Counted from the stretch's first letter, positions 25,287-34,467 are shown. The stretch is DNA of 64,000 nucleotides from Mucilaginibacter gotjawali (GCF_002355435.1 NZ_AP017313.1:186001-250000), one strand, 5' to 3'. Translations and numbers: made by a program. Notes: generated from the letters alone by a model not told the origin.

Positions 25287-26948
25287 TTACTTTACCTCGG
25301 CCGCAATAGATATTGCCTTTTCTAAAACCTCATCTCTGCCTTCAATAATTCCCTTTGCAGTTGGTTTTACAACAATATCCACGGCTATTCCTACGCGCTG
25401 CGTTTCGCGGCCATCGGGATAATATACACCCAACCCCGACATATAAGAGGCATAACCGCCCGGAAAAACAATCTTCACCACGTCTCCATCCGCGCCGGCG
25501 GTTTGGCTGCCTACCGTTACCACGTTCGGAGCATTTTGCAGGCTCATTGCTAAAAACTCTCCGTGGCTTTGGGTTTCCTCATTCACCAGCAGAATGATCT
25601 TCCCTTTATAAACGTTATTATTTGGTGCAATAGCCTTTAACCTTGAAACAGGTACAAAGACACCGGGAAAAGCAAGGTCGGGCACGGTGATTTTCACGGG
25701 TGGTTTTGTGGCATAGCCAATATATTCGGCAAGCTTATTTTGAACGTCATACGGATAGTTTCTGATATCAAAAATAAGTGCTTTGGTATTCATAAACTTC
25801 ACCATTGCCTCATCTACTTTATCCGGCTTAAGGTAACGCAAATTGATGTAGCCGATATTATTGTCAAGCATTTTCCAGGTTCCATTTTTAGAAATAGCTG
25901 TGTCTATTTTTAAATCACCAAGGGGGTAAAGTTTTAGCTGTTTGGTTGCGGCCAGGCCCCTCCGTTCGTATGTTACATCAAGGCGGCCGGTATGACCACG
26001 CAACAAAAGCAGCACAACATTGCGAAGCAGGGTAACTTCATTTGATCCGTACGTGAATTGTAGCTTTTCTTTAAACAATTGGCCAACGTCTTTTCCATCC
26101 ACTTTTAATATCCTGTCGCCAGGCAGCAGCTCGCTTTTATCAGCCACTATATAATTGTAATATCCGGTCACCAAAACCGTATCATTTATTATTTTCAGGC
26201 TGATCGGGCTGCGATATTTTCCGTTGATTTCCCGCAGTTGATCTGTGCCGAAAAAGGCATGGGTATCGTTTATTTTTCTTACCAGACGTAACATTGCCAT
26301 ATGATAGGCGACGGTATCGGCAGCATCATTAAATTGTGGTACCATTTCATCCAGCACCTTGTTCCAATCTTCGCCTACTGCATATTTATAGGGATAAAAA
26401 TAGTTAATAATGTTCCAATACCTGAAAAGCGATAACAAACGATAAGGGGCGGCAGGATAAATATAACCAGGGTATTCTTTTTCATTGCCCAAACCAACAT
26501 TCCCCACCCGGGTAAACTTTGCGTAGTAATAATTATGCTGTACCCGGTTAAGTTGAATATAGTGAAGGACGTTTGATAAAGAATCGGTAAAAATATTCTT
26601 GTCATCCATCCAGTGCAGATCGAGGTTGCGTTTTAAACTGTCGGGCAGGTTATTTTCACATGATCTGCAGGGCGGCACGTCGCCAAGGCTTTTTATCCAG
26701 TCGATATAAAAACTGCTCAATTGCTCCTTGGTGCCAACAGCGGGCAATAGCTTTATATGATCAACCAGGGCCTGATCCCAATCCAACTTGCCGGTAGCGA
26801 CTGCAGGATGATAATATTTTAAAAAGCCCCATACTTTGCATAACGAGGCCAGTTTTTGGTTATCGGAAATGGTTGGTTGGGCGAAAGTGGTATTGGCAAA
26901 AAATAGCAATAATATGATTGCGATGAGGTTGTTTTTTTGGTTTTTCAA
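25287..26948 (-). CDS. exported S41-family peptidase
   Basis: 553 residues with a signal peptide (hydrophobic 9-23, ending FAQ). N-terminal helical domain with a Cys pair (PPCRSCENN), a PDZ-like segment (ADKSELLPGDRILKVDGKDVGQLF, about 275-300) and a C-terminal tail-specific/tricorn-like protease domain: ALIFDIRNYP, IILLVNEETQSHGEFLAMSL with the candidate catalytic serine, and VGSQTAGADGDVVKIVFPGG. Similar multi-domain S41 proteins are frequent in Bacteroidota; substrates are unknown. Single gene followed by the YefM/YoeB pair. Confidence 0.85.
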   Translation of the reverse strand: MKNQKNNLIAIILLLFFANTTFAQPTISDNQKLASLCKVWGFLKYYHPAVATGKLDWDQALVDHIKLLPAVGTKEQLSSFYIDWIKSLGDVPPCRSCENNLPDSLKRNLDLHWMDDKNIFTDSLSNVLHYIQLNRVQHNYYYAKFTRVGNVGLGNEKEYPGYIYPAAPYRLLSLFRYWNIINYFYPYKYAVGEDWNKVLDEMVPQFNDAADTVAYHMAMLRLVRKINDTHAFFGTDQLREINGKYRSPISLKIINDTVLVTGYYNYIVADKSELLPGDRILKVDGKDVGQLFKEKLQFTYGSNEVTLLRNVVLLLLRGHTGRLDVTYERRGLAATKQLKLYPLGDLKIDTAISKNGTWKMLDNNIGYINLRYLKPDKVDEAMVKFMNTKALIFDIRNYPYDVQNKLAEYIGYATKPPVKITVPDLAFPGVFVPVSRLKAIAPNNNVYKGKIILLVNEETQSHGEFLAMSLQNAPNVVTVGSQTAGADGDVVKIVFPGGYASYMSGLGVYYPDGRETQRVGIAVDIVVKPTAKGIIEGRDEVLEKAISIAAEVK

Positions 26949-26976
26949 AGGTTGAATAGTTTAGGGGCTGAAGGAA

Positions 26977-27231
26977 TTAATAATGATACCGGCATTGAAG
27001 AATAACGATCGAATCCTTATCAATTTTATATACCAACCTGTGCTCCAAAGTTATTCGCCTGGACCACCAGCCGGCAAGGTTATGTTTTAAGGGCTCGGGT
27101 TTCCCGCTGCCTTCAAATGGAATGCGTTCAATTTCTTTTACCAGTGAATTGACTTTTTTTACCATGGCTTTGTCTGTATTTTGCCAATACAGGTAATCAT
27201 CCCATGCCTGGTCCAGAAAAACGATCTTCAT
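26977..27231 (-). CDS. yoeB: YoeB/Txe-family mRNA interferase toxin
   Basis: 84 residues, the canonical YoeB length. RelE-fold ribosome-dependent endoribonuclease: FLDQAWDDYLYWQ at the N terminus, KVNSLVKEIERIPFEGSGKPEPLKH with the catalytic glutamate region, WSRRITLEHRLVYKI with the conserved Arg and His, and the C-terminal QCRYHY. All expected residues are present, so the toxin is probably active. It overlaps the antitoxin stop codon by 4 bases (ATGA). Confidence 0.95.
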   Translation of the reverse strand: MKIVFLDQAWDDYLYWQNTDKAMVKKVNSLVKEIERIPFEGSGKPEPLKHNLAGWWSRRITLEHRLVYKIDKDSIVILQCRYHY

Positions 27232-27482
27232 TCTTCTATAAGCCTTCTTTCTTTACCTAACCCTTTTTCATAGGCTTCAATGCCTTGTAATAGCCGTGAA
27301 GCATTTGCGGGGCTTTTAAGCAGATAAAATGTTTCTTCCATGCTTTCATAGTCGGATTTTGAAAGTACTACAACATCTTCGCCATTTGCACTCGTCACAT
27401 AAAGTGGTGTATGGTTATTCCGAACTTTATCCAAATAGGATTTTAACTTCTGGCGGAAACTTGTGTAAGTTGTAACCTGCAT
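27228..27482 (-). CDS. yefM: YefM/Phd-family antitoxin
   Basis: 84 residues. The N-terminal Phd/YefM DNA-binding fold (TTYTSFRQKLKSYLDKVRNNHTPLYV, NGEDVVVLSKSDYESMEET) and the acidic/helical C-terminal toxin-neutralising tail (FYLLKSPANASRLLQGIEAYEKG) are both intact. It precedes and overlaps yoeB. A palindrome with two TGTACA cores sits 36-59 bases upstream, as expected for autoregulation by the YefM-YoeB complex. Confidence 0.95.
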   Translation of the reverse strand: MQVTTYTSFRQKLKSYLDKVRNNHTPLYVTSANGEDVVVLSKSDYESMEETFYLLKSPANASRLLQGIEAYEKGLGKERRLIEE

Positions 27483-27517
27483 TTAATGATTTTTTATAAA
27501 GATAAAAAACATTATTT

Positions 27518-27541
27518 ATATGTACAAGAAATTGTACATAT
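27518..27541 (-). promoter_or_regulatory. yefM-yoeB operator, paired TGTACA palindrome
   Basis: ATATGTACA (27518-27526) and TGTACATAT (27533-27541) are perfect 9-bp inverted arms with a 6-base spacer. TGTACA is the core bound by E. coli YefM. On the minus strand, one arm contains the TTG of a -33 box, 20 bases from TATCTTTA, so bound repressor would block the promoter. Confidence 0.85.
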
Positions 27542-27549
27542 GAGTTACG

Positions 27550-30396
27550 CTACTTAATTTTCATCTCCTTTTTCAAAAACTGCCCTGTAAAGCTTTCTTT
27601 TACTTTGCACAAAGCCTCCGGCGTTCCGGAAAATAATATTTTACCGCCGCCTGAGCCACCTTCGGGGCCGAGGTCGATCACATGGTCAACTACTTTAATT
27701 ACATCCAGGTTATGCTCAATCACCAGTACGGTATTGCCTTTATCAACCAGTTGGTTTAACACGCCGAGCAGTACGTTGATGTCCTCAAAGTGAAGCCCGG
27801 TTGTTGGCTCGTCAAGGATATAAAAAGTATTCCCCGTATCTTTTTTGGAAAGTTCTGTCGCCAGTTTAACGCGCTGCGCTTCGCCGCCTGATAGTGTAGT
27901 GGACGATTGCCCTAAAGTGATATAACCCAGTCCCACATCAAACAGGGTTTTTACCTTGCGGTAGATGGCCGGGATGTGTTCAAAAAATGTGGTTGCATCT
28001 TCAATACTCATATCCAGCACATCGCTGATGGATTTGCCCCGGTAACGCACTTCCAGTGTTTCGCGATTGTAGCGCCTGCCGCCGCATTCTTCGCAGGGCA
28101 CCTGCACATCCGGCAAAAAGTTCATTTCTATTACCTTTAAGCCGGCACCCTGGCAGGTTTCGCAGCGCCCGCCCTTTACGTTGAACGAAAAACGGCCCGG
28201 CTTATAACCCCTGATCCTTGATTCAGGCAATTGGACATAAAGGTTACGGATATCCGAAAATACCCCTGTATATGTTGCCGGGTTTGAACGCGGCGTGCGG
28301 CCGATTGGCGTTTGATCTATCTCAATTACCTTGTCAATATGCTCTAAACCTTCTATTTTTTCATAAGGCAGCGGATGTTTTTTAGCCCTGAAAAAATGGT
28401 GGTTCAGTATCGGGTATAACGTTTCAGTGATCAGGCTTGATTTGCCGCTGCCGGATACACCGGTAATACCAATCAGCTTGCCTAATGGAAAATCAACCGA
28501 TACTTTCTTTAAATTATGCCCTGTTGCCTTTTTCAGGCTCAATATTTTACCCGTCCCTGCACGTCTCTTCTCAGGGATCGCTATTTCGCGCTCGCCGTTG
28601 ATATAGGAGGTTGTGAGGGTATGCTGCTTCATTAGCTCGGCAGGTGTGCCCTGGGCAACAATTTCACCGCCGTGTACGCCGGCCGCGGGGCCCATATCAA
28701 TTACATGATCGGCATGCAGGATCATATCCTTATCGTGTTCAACCACTAATACGGTATTGCCCAGGTCGCGCAGATTTTTTAGTGCGTTGATCAGGCGCTC
28801 ATTGTCCCGCTGGTGCAGGCCGATGCTCGGTTCGTCCAAAATATACATTACATTCATCAGCTGTGAGCCGATCTGCGTAGCCAGCCTGATGCGTTGCGCC
28901 TCGCCACCAGACAGGGTTTTGGCTGTTCGGTCGAGTGTTAAATAACTTAAACCAACGTCCAGTAAAAAAACTATCCTGGCGCGGATCTCCTTTAGTATTT
29001 CTTTGGCGATGACATTCTGGCGATCTGTTAAACGGCCTTCCAGGTTGGCAAACCATTCCTGCAGGGTGCGGATGTCCATGCAAGCCAGCTCAAATATGTT
29101 TTTATCATCAACCTTAAAATGCAGCGATTCTTTTTTCAGCCGGGCGCCTTCGCATGTCGTGCAGGTTTTTAATACCCTGTAGTTCTCCATATCATCCATG
29201 CCTTCGTCGCCACGGCGTTCCTGCTGTTCTTCCAGCATCCGTACAATACCGTCAAATGCTACCTGGTAACTCTGCACATTCCATTTGTTGTACTCAACGG
29301 CTACGGTTATCATTTCAGTTGATCCATTCAGGATGATATCCAGGTGATCTCGTGAAAGTTTTTCAATAGGGGTTGATAGCGAGAACTCGTATTTTTTAGC
29401 AAGCGCCTTTAACACCTGGAAGATCCATGTTTCGCGGTATTCCCCGATAGGAGCAAGGCCACCGTTGAGGATATTTAGTTTGGGATTGGGGATAACCGAT
29501 GCCTCATCTACCTCGAAAATATAACCCAGCCCGTTGCATTTATCACAGGCGCCATACGGGGAATTAAATGAAAATGTATTTGGCTGCGGCTCGTCATAAG
29601 AAATTCCTGAGATCGGGTCCATCAGGTATTTACTGTAGTAGAAAACGTTGTTGTCTTTATCTGCAATCCGGATGATGCCTTTGGCAACTTTTAAAGCCGT
29701 TTGGATGGAAGTGTACAGTCGTTTGGCATCTTTTTCTTCAATCACCAGGCGGTCAACCACAATATCAATATCATGAATTTTATAACGATCGACCTGCATT
29801 TTTGGCTCCACATCGGCCATTGCCCCATCGATATAAACCTTTAAATAGCCCTGTTTGCGGATCTGCTCAAACAATTCGCGGTAATGGCCCTTGCGGGCTT
29901 TAACCACCGGTGCAAGGATATTTACCGGCTGCCCGTTAAATCTTTCGGATATGGTTTTCAGAATCTGGTCTTCAGACATGCGCTCCATTTTCTCGCCGCT
30001 TACGTAGGAGTAGGCCTCGCCCGTACGGGCGAAAAGCAAACGCATAAAGTCGTAAATCTCGGTAATGGTACCGACGGTTGAACGCGGGTTTTTGCTGGTT
30101 GTTTTTTGCTCGATAGCAATAACGGGGCTGAGGCCCGAAACCTTGTCCACATCGGGCCGTTCCATTCCACCCATAAACTGGCGTGAGTAGGCCGAAAATG
30201 TTTCCATATACCGGCGCTGCCCTTCGGCATAAATGGTATCAAAAGCCAGGGATGATTTTCCGCTGCCGCTTAAGCCGGTGATGACCACCAACTGGTTACG
30301 CGGAAAAGAAACATCTATATTTTTTAAATTATGTACCCTGGCCCCGTACACTTCCACTTCGTTTTGCTCGCCAAGGTCGATAGTTTTCTCAATCAT
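27550..30396 (-). CDS. uvrA: excinuclease ABC subunit A
   Basis: Damage-recognition ATPase of nucleotide excision repair, 948 residues, full length. Two ABC modules: Walker A GLSGSGKSSLAFDT (about 40-53) and GVSGSGKSSLITE (about 645-657), signature LSGGEAQRIRLATQIGS and LSGGEAQRVKLATELS, Walker B VMYILDEPSIGLHQRD and FYILDEPTTGLHFED. Zinc-binding segments CDKCNGLG/CTTCEGARLKKES and CETCQGAG/CEECGG. A -7 box at 30559-30566 implies a leader of about 155 bases that contains facing octamer arrays. Confidence 0.98.
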   Translation of the reverse strand: MIEKTIDLGEQNEVEVYGARVHNLKNIDVSFPRNQLVVITGLSGSGKSSLAFDTIYAEGQRRYMETFSAYSRQFMGGMERPDVDKVSGLSPVIAIEQKTTSKNPRSTVGTITEIYDFMRLLFARTGEAYSYVSGEKMERMSEDQILKTISERFNGQPVNILAPVVKARKGHYRELFEQIRKQGYLKVYIDGAMADVEPKMQVDRYKIHDIDIVVDRLVIEEKDAKRLYTSIQTALKVAKGIIRIADKDNNVFYYSKYLMDPISGISYDEPQPNTFSFNSPYGACDKCNGLGYIFEVDEASVIPNPKLNILNGGLAPIGEYRETWIFQVLKALAKKYEFSLSTPIEKLSRDHLDIILNGSTEMITVAVEYNKWNVQSYQVAFDGIVRMLEEQQERRGDEGMDDMENYRVLKTCTTCEGARLKKESLHFKVDDKNIFELACMDIRTLQEWFANLEGRLTDRQNVIAKEILKEIRARIVFLLDVGLSYLTLDRTAKTLSGGEAQRIRLATQIGSQLMNVMYILDEPSIGLHQRDNERLINALKNLRDLGNTVLVVEHDKDMILHADHVIDMGPAAGVHGGEIVAQGTPAELMKQHTLTTSYINGEREIAIPEKRRAGTGKILSLKKATGHNLKKVSVDFPLGKLIGITGVSGSGKSSLITETLYPILNHHFFRAKKHPLPYEKIEGLEHIDKVIEIDQTPIGRTPRSNPATYTGVFSDIRNLYVQLPESRIRGYKPGRFSFNVKGGRCETCQGAGLKVIEMNFLPDVQVPCEECGGRRYNRETLEVRYRGKSISDVLDMSIEDATTFFEHIPAIYRKVKTLFDVGLGYITLGQSSTTLSGGEAQRVKLATELSKKDTGNTFYILDEPTTGLHFEDINVLLGVLNQLVDKGNTVLVIEHNLDVIKVVDHVIDLGPEGGSGGGKILFSGTPEALCKVKESFTGQFLKKEMKIK

Positions 30397-30400
30397 TTAT

Positions 30401-30548
30401 TGAATTATTGATTTAGTGAATTAGTGAGTTAGTGATTGTTTAAAAATGGATAAATTGAATGCAAAAAAAACGTTGAGCTGAAATTGCAGGTAAGCTATAA
30501 TCCCAACCACTTTTTCATTCAATAATTCACTAACTCACTAATTCAATA
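30401..30548. repeat. facing arrays of 8-base words in the uvrA leader
   Basis: Left array 30401-30440: five octamers of the form TGAnTTAG. Right array 30517-30548: ATTCAATA, ATTCACTA, ACTCACTA, ATTCAATA, the reverse complement of the left words. They can form a stem of about 32 bp between the uvrA start and its putative promoter. Confidence 0.75.
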
Positions 30549-30558
30549 ATTAGCCCCG

Positions 30559-30566
30559 CAAAGATA
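30559..30566 (-). promoter_or_regulatory. -7 box (TAnnTTTG) for uvrA
   Basis: Minus-strand TATCTTTG is the only consensus -7 box I see upstream of uvrA. It places the octamer hairpin in the 5' leader. No clear -33 was found, partly because the terminator at 30571-30606 abuts it. Confidence 0.45.
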
Positions 30567-30570
30567 AATA

Positions 30571-30606
30571 AAAAAGGCCGGGCTCCCACCTGGAAGTCCG
30601 GCCTTT
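30571..30606 (-). terminator. terminator of the lytic transglycosylase gene
   Basis: AAAGGCCGG (30573-30581) pairs with CCGGCCTTT (30598-30606); on the minus strand it is followed by six T and ATTTATC. It ends the transcript of the gene at 30651-31436. Confidence 0.8.
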
Positions 30607-30650
30607 AAGTGCTCCGTAACATGAATTTTTACGCGCCAATGGTAAACTGA

Positions 30651-31436
30651 TCAGTTATACGCAAATAGCTCGTTAGGTTTTAAATAGGTTTTATAGCCAT
30701 ACTTTCCGGGCTGGCTGATAATTTGTTTCATGGCAATAATGTTATACACGTAGGCTGCGGTTTCGCCATTCAAATGCATCAGGAAATAATTATCCTCGTT
30801 TTGCCTGTTTATCGCCCTTTCAATCTGGTTCTCTCCGTTGTTATAGGCCGCAGCAGCTAAAGTCCAGCTATTAAACTCCACATAGAGTTCTTTGATGTAT
30901 TTACAAGCTGCGATGGTTGATTTGCGGGTATTCATGCGCTCATCAACCCCGTCCCGAACTTTCAGGCCATAAGTACGCGCGGTGCCTGGCATAAACTGCC
31001 ATATTCCCTTTGCTCCCCTTGCAGATGTACCTTCGCAAAGGCCCGACTCAACCAGGGGGATATATTTAAAGTCATCGGGAATTCCGTAGGCTTTTAAAAT
31101 AGGTTCAATGATGGGAAATAATTGCAGGGCTTTTGTCTGGAGGATGTTTGTCCTTACATTTCTGAAATTATGCTTAACAAGCGAACGCTGTAATTTGCGT
31201 TTTACACTGGCATCATTAATTGGCAAAGCTTCGTTAGCGAAGCTAAAATCATTTTCGGCTGCAATGCTTTTTGGGACAAAATTTACAGTTTTAAATGCAA
31301 GGGCAGGAACGTTGATTACCGGTTTTACCGCCGGTTCAACCACTGTTTTGCTTCCCATTGCGCTGTAAATATTAAGCGTTGAAATGATAACCAGCACAAT
31401 TATTACGGAGCACGTAATCAAGTGTTTTTTAGTCAT
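30651..31436 (-). CDS. lytic murein transglycosylase (SLT domain, MltD-like)
   Basis: Cleaves peptidoglycan to 1,6-anhydromuropeptides. 261 residues with an N-terminal signal or anchor helix (about 6-25). The SLT domain spans about 100-240: FKYIPLVESGLCEGTSARGAKGIWQFMPGTARTYGL, with catalytic Glu in LVESGL, then MNTRKSTIAACKYIKELY, TLAAAAYNNGENQIERAI and GETAAYVYNIIAMKQI. No LysM repeats, unlike full-length MltD. Single gene divergent from rluB. Confidence 0.9.
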   Translation of the reverse strand: MTKKHLITCSVIIVLVIISTLNIYSAMGSKTVVEPAVKPVINVPALAFKTVNFVPKSIAAENDFSFANEALPINDASVKRKLQRSLVKHNFRNVRTNILQTKALQLFPIIEPILKAYGIPDDFKYIPLVESGLCEGTSARGAKGIWQFMPGTARTYGLKVRDGVDERMNTRKSTIAACKYIKELYVEFNSWTLAAAAYNNGENQIERAINRQNEDNYFLMHLNGETAAYVYNIIAMKQIISQPGKYGYKTYLKPNELFAYN

Positions 31437-31627
31437 TTCTTTTTAATCATAAGCTGTACATTTGGTAGAATGTGCTGCAAAGGTAATTTATATAAAGCAC
31501 ATTATCAAATACTTAGCTTTTTGCGACTTTTGAAAACATTGGTTTTTGGTTCAAAAACGCCTTTTAAAAGCCCTAAAGCAAGATTTTGAGCCGTTGAAAA
31601 AAATTATAATTATCGGCCTAAAAACCG

Positions 31628-31635
31628 TAACTTTG
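31628..31635 (+). promoter_or_regulatory. -7 box (TAnnTTTG) of the pseudouridine synthase gene
   Basis: TAACTTTG, 35 bases before the ATG at 31671. No TTG at the ideal -33 distance. The rest of the divergent gap 31437-31627 shows no gene. Confidence 0.5.
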
Positions 31636-31670
31636 ACCCTCCACGCTGAGAAAGCGCTAAATAAAAAACT

Positions 31671-33131
31671 ATGGTATTTAAGAAACCAGGGAGCAGTCGA
31701 AACGACCAGTCCGGCAGATCATCAAACAGGGCTTCAAAGCAAGATGACAGGCCAAAAAGAGCCTCCTCATCAAGAGGAAATACTGCAAAAGGGAGCGATC
31801 GTTCCGATAGCAACAAACCACCCCGTAAAGATTACAGCGAACGCCCGGCCGAAAAAAGATCTTTTTCGTCTTCAGGCAGTAAGCCTTATCAAAGCAGGCA
31901 AAGCGATGGTGACAAGCCTGCAAGCAGCTTTAGCGGTGGTGAAAAAAAATCGTTTACCCCAAAGGGCAGGCCATATACCGGGCGCCCGGCTGATAATGAT
32001 GACCGGCCAAAAAGAAGTTTCGGCGGCGACTCAGCTGGCGGAAAGAAATCATTTGCACCCAAAAGCAGGCCTTATACCGGTCGCGTAGCCGATAACGATG
32101 CCCGCCCGCCAAAGAGCTTCGGCGGTGAATCATCGGGAGGCAAGAAAGCATTTACATCGAGAGAAAGATCGGCGCCATCAAAATTTGGCGGCGACGAAAG
32201 ACCGAAAAGAAGTTTCGGCGGTGATAAACCAGCCGATAAAAAGTTCTCTGGCAGGCCATCGTCTCCCGGGGGATTCAAAAAACGCGAAGGCGACAGACCG
32301 AACAGCGCTGATCGTCCGCAACGCTCAAAACCAACTTACGATAAAATCACACCCGACCAGGATGCCCCTTCAAAAACTTTACGCGGTCGTAAAAAAGCAG
32401 CAGAAAGTAAAGATACCGGCCTGATCAGGCTGAACCGTTATATTTCAAATGCGGGCATCTGTTCGCGCCGTAAGGCCGACGAGCTGATAGCTGCCGGCGT
32501 GGTATCGGTAAATGGGGTGGTGATATCAGAACTGGGCCATAAGGTTGACCCGATGAAAGATGAGATCCGTTACAACGGCGAATTGCTGAAACGCGAGAAA
32601 ATGGTTTATGTATTGTTAAATAAGCCAAAAGATTATATCACCACTACTGAAGACCCGCATGAGCGCCGCACGGTAATGAACCTGGTTGAAAAAGCCAGCA
32701 AGGAACGTATTTACCCCATCGGCCGTTTAGACAGGAATACCACTGGCTTGCTTTTAATGACCAATGACGGCGACCTGGCTGATAAACTATCGCATCCGCG
32801 TAACAATATTGTTAAATTATACCAGGTTGAGCTGAGTAAAAGCCTCACACAAGGCGACCTGAACAAGATAACCTACGGGCTTGAACTGGAAGATGGTTTG
32901 ATAAAGCCTGATTCTGTTTCTTACGTAGCCGGGGGCTCAAAAAGAGAGATCGGGATCCAGATCCACAGCGGCAAAAACCGCATTGTACGTCGTATTTTTG
33001 AACATTTAGGCTACGAAGTTGTAAAACTGGACCGGGTAGTTTATGCCAACCTCACCAAAAAGGATCTCCCACGCGGCCGCTGGAGATACCTGGATGAAAG
33101 CGAGATCATACAATTGAAGCACTTAATATAG
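31671..33131 (+). CDS. RsuA/RluB-type pseudouridine synthase with long disordered N-terminal tail
   Basis: 486 residues. About 240 N-terminal residues are low-complexity, rich in Arg, Lys, Gly, Ser, Asp and Pro, with a repeat of about 34 residues (GRPYTGRPADNDDRPKRSFG then SRPYTGRVADNDARPPKSFG). Next comes an S4 RNA-binding domain (LNRYISNAGICSRRKADELI) and the catalytic domain with the catalytic aspartate in IGRLDRNTTGLLLMTNDGD. By family it modifies 23S or 16S rRNA. Codon use in the tail is like the rest, but other frames stay open across it, producing spurious ORFs. Confidence 0.9.
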   Translation: MVFKKPGSSRNDQSGRSSNRASKQDDRPKRASSSRGNTAKGSDRSDSNKPPRKDYSERPAEKRSFSSSGSKPYQSRQSDGDKPASSFSGGEKKSFTPKGRPYTGRPADNDDRPKRSFGGDSAGGKKSFAPKSRPYTGRVADNDARPPKSFGGESSGGKKAFTSRERSAPSKFGGDERPKRSFGGDKPADKKFSGRPSSPGGFKKREGDRPNSADRPQRSKPTYDKITPDQDAPSKTLRGRKKAAESKDTGLIRLNRYISNAGICSRRKADELIAAGVVSVNGVVISELGHKVDPMKDEIRYNGELLKREKMVYVLLNKPKDYITTTEDPHERRTVMNLVEKASKERIYPIGRLDRNTTGLLLMTNDGDLADKLSHPRNNIVKLYQVELSKSLTQGDLNKITYGLELEDGLIKPDSVSYVAGGSKREIGIQIHSGKNRIVRRIFEHLGYEVVKLDRVVYANLTKKDLPRGRWRYLDESEIIQLKHLI

Positions 33132-33234
33132 AGATTGGGGGTTAGTTGATTAGAGATTAGTTAGGAATTGGGGTATTCAAACCGCTGCGATTTTTTTCCT
33201 AATCTCTAATCTCCGGCCTCTAATCTCTAAATCA
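33131..33234. repeat. facing arrays of 7-base words after the pseudouridine synthase
   Basis: Right array 33200-33234: TAATCTC, TAATCTC, CGGCCTC, TAATCTC, TAAATCA. Left part 33131-33175 contains the complementary GAGATTG/GAGATTA words (GATTAGAGATTAG). Same architecture as at ribH and uvrA. It fills the gap to the lactonase gene. Confidence 0.65.
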
Positions 33235-33259
33235 ATTACTATCTTGCGTGCAATAACCA

Positions 33260-34408
33260 ATGTATTGTATGATGAGAAAGCTCCTGCTGATAATTTCGCT
33301 GATCTGCCCGGTATTTACTTATGCCCAGCATAAAAAAACTAACCCAACCACTTTCGACCTGCTGATTGGTACTTATACCAAAGGGAAAAGTAAAGGCATT
33401 TACGTATATCGTTTCTATGCTGAAAAAGGAAAGCTTGCTTATTTAAATGAAATTGATGATGTAAGCAATCCCTCCTATCTCACCTTGTCAGGTGATAACA
33501 AATTTGTATATGCCGTAAATGAAGACGGCAAAGATGGCGCAGTAAGCTCCTTTACTTTCGACCCGAAACTGGGTAAACTTGTTTTTATAAATAAGCAATC
33601 CACCTCCGGCGCCGACCCATGCTATGTTTCGGTAGATAAAGACCAGAAAAATATTTTTGTAGCGAATTACAGCAGTGGTAACCTGGCGGTTTTGCCGGTT
33701 AATAAAGATGGCTCGCTGGCGCCTGTTTCTCAATTGATCCAGGATAAAGGGCAGGGCGTTAACAAGGACAGGCAGGAAGGCCCGCATGTTCATATTGCCC
33801 AGTTATCGCCTGATGAAAAATATCTTCTGTACAGCGATCTGGGTACTGATAAATTGAATGTAATGCGCTATCATGCTTCGCACCCGCAGCCGTTAACCCC
33901 AGCCGATGAACCGTTTGTTAGCGTACCGGGGGGCGAAGGCCCGCGCCATATTGTTTTCTCGAACGATAAAAAACATGTTTACCTGGTGACCGAAATGGGG
34001 TCAAATGTGCATGTATTTGACTATGATAACGGGAAATTGAAAGAAACCCAATCCATTACTTTGCTTCGCGATGGATTTAAAGGAAAAACAGCCGGAGCTG
34101 CTATACATATTTCACCAGACGGACGGTTTTTATATGCTTCCAATCGTTTGGATACTAATGAAATTTCAGTTTATGCTATTGACCCGGATAACGGTAAATT
34201 GATATTTAGTCAGCGCGTAACTACAGATGGTAAAAACCCGCGTGATTTTGCCATTGACCCTACCGGGAAATTCCTGCTGGTAGCCAACCAGGACAGCGAT
34301 ATGATTTTTGTTTACCTGATCGATAAAGCCTCGGGTAAATTATTCAGATTGGCGGGCGGCCTTGAAATAGGCAACCCGGTTTGTTTGAAGTTTGCACCGG
34401 CGGAATAG
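33260..34408 (+). CDS. lactonase family protein (6-phosphogluconolactonase-like beta-propeller), exported
   Basis: 382 residues (374-379 if the start is the ATG at 33269 or 33272, which gives a cleaner signal peptide MMRKLLLIISLICPVFTYAQ). Seven-bladed propeller of the YbhE type: LIGTYTKGKSKGIYVYRF, DDVSNPSYLTLS, VNEDGKDGAVSSF, GADPCYVSVD, QEGPHVHIAQLSPDEKYLL, GEGPRHIVFSNDKKHVYLV, KNPRDFAIDPTGKFLLVANQD. The export signal means it is not the cytoplasmic pentose-phosphate enzyme; a periplasmic lactonase is likely. Confidence 0.88.
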   Translation: MYCMMRKLLLIISLICPVFTYAQHKKTNPTTFDLLIGTYTKGKSKGIYVYRFYAEKGKLAYLNEIDDVSNPSYLTLSGDNKFVYAVNEDGKDGAVSSFTFDPKLGKLVFINKQSTSGADPCYVSVDKDQKNIFVANYSSGNLAVLPVNKDGSLAPVSQLIQDKGQGVNKDRQEGPHVHIAQLSPDEKYLLYSDLGTDKLNVMRYHASHPQPLTPADEPFVSVPGGEGPRHIVFSNDKKHVYLVTEMGSNVHVFDYDNGKLKETQSITLLRDGFKGKTAGAAIHISPDGRFLYASNRLDTNEISVYAIDPDNGKLIFSQRVTTDGKNPRDFAIDPTGKFLLVANQDSDMIFVYLIDKASGKLFRLAGGLEIGNPVCLKFAPAE

Positions 34409-34418
34409 ATTAGAATTT

Positions 34419-34467
34419 AAAGGAAAAAGGGTTGAATATCTGAGTGCTTTTTAATCCTTTTTCCTTT
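34419..34467 (+). terminator. hairpin after the lactonase gene
   Basis: AAAGGAAAAAGG (34419-34430) and CCTTTTTCCTTT (34456-34467) form a perfect but A/T-rich 12-bp stem with a 25-base loop. It sits between convergent genes. Confidence 0.6.

Noticed and set aside
31546..32088. 180-residue frame overlapping the pseudouridine synthase gene
   Set aside because: Shadow of the low-complexity Arg/Lys/Gly-rich tail in another frame; the gene at 31671-33131 accounts for the region.
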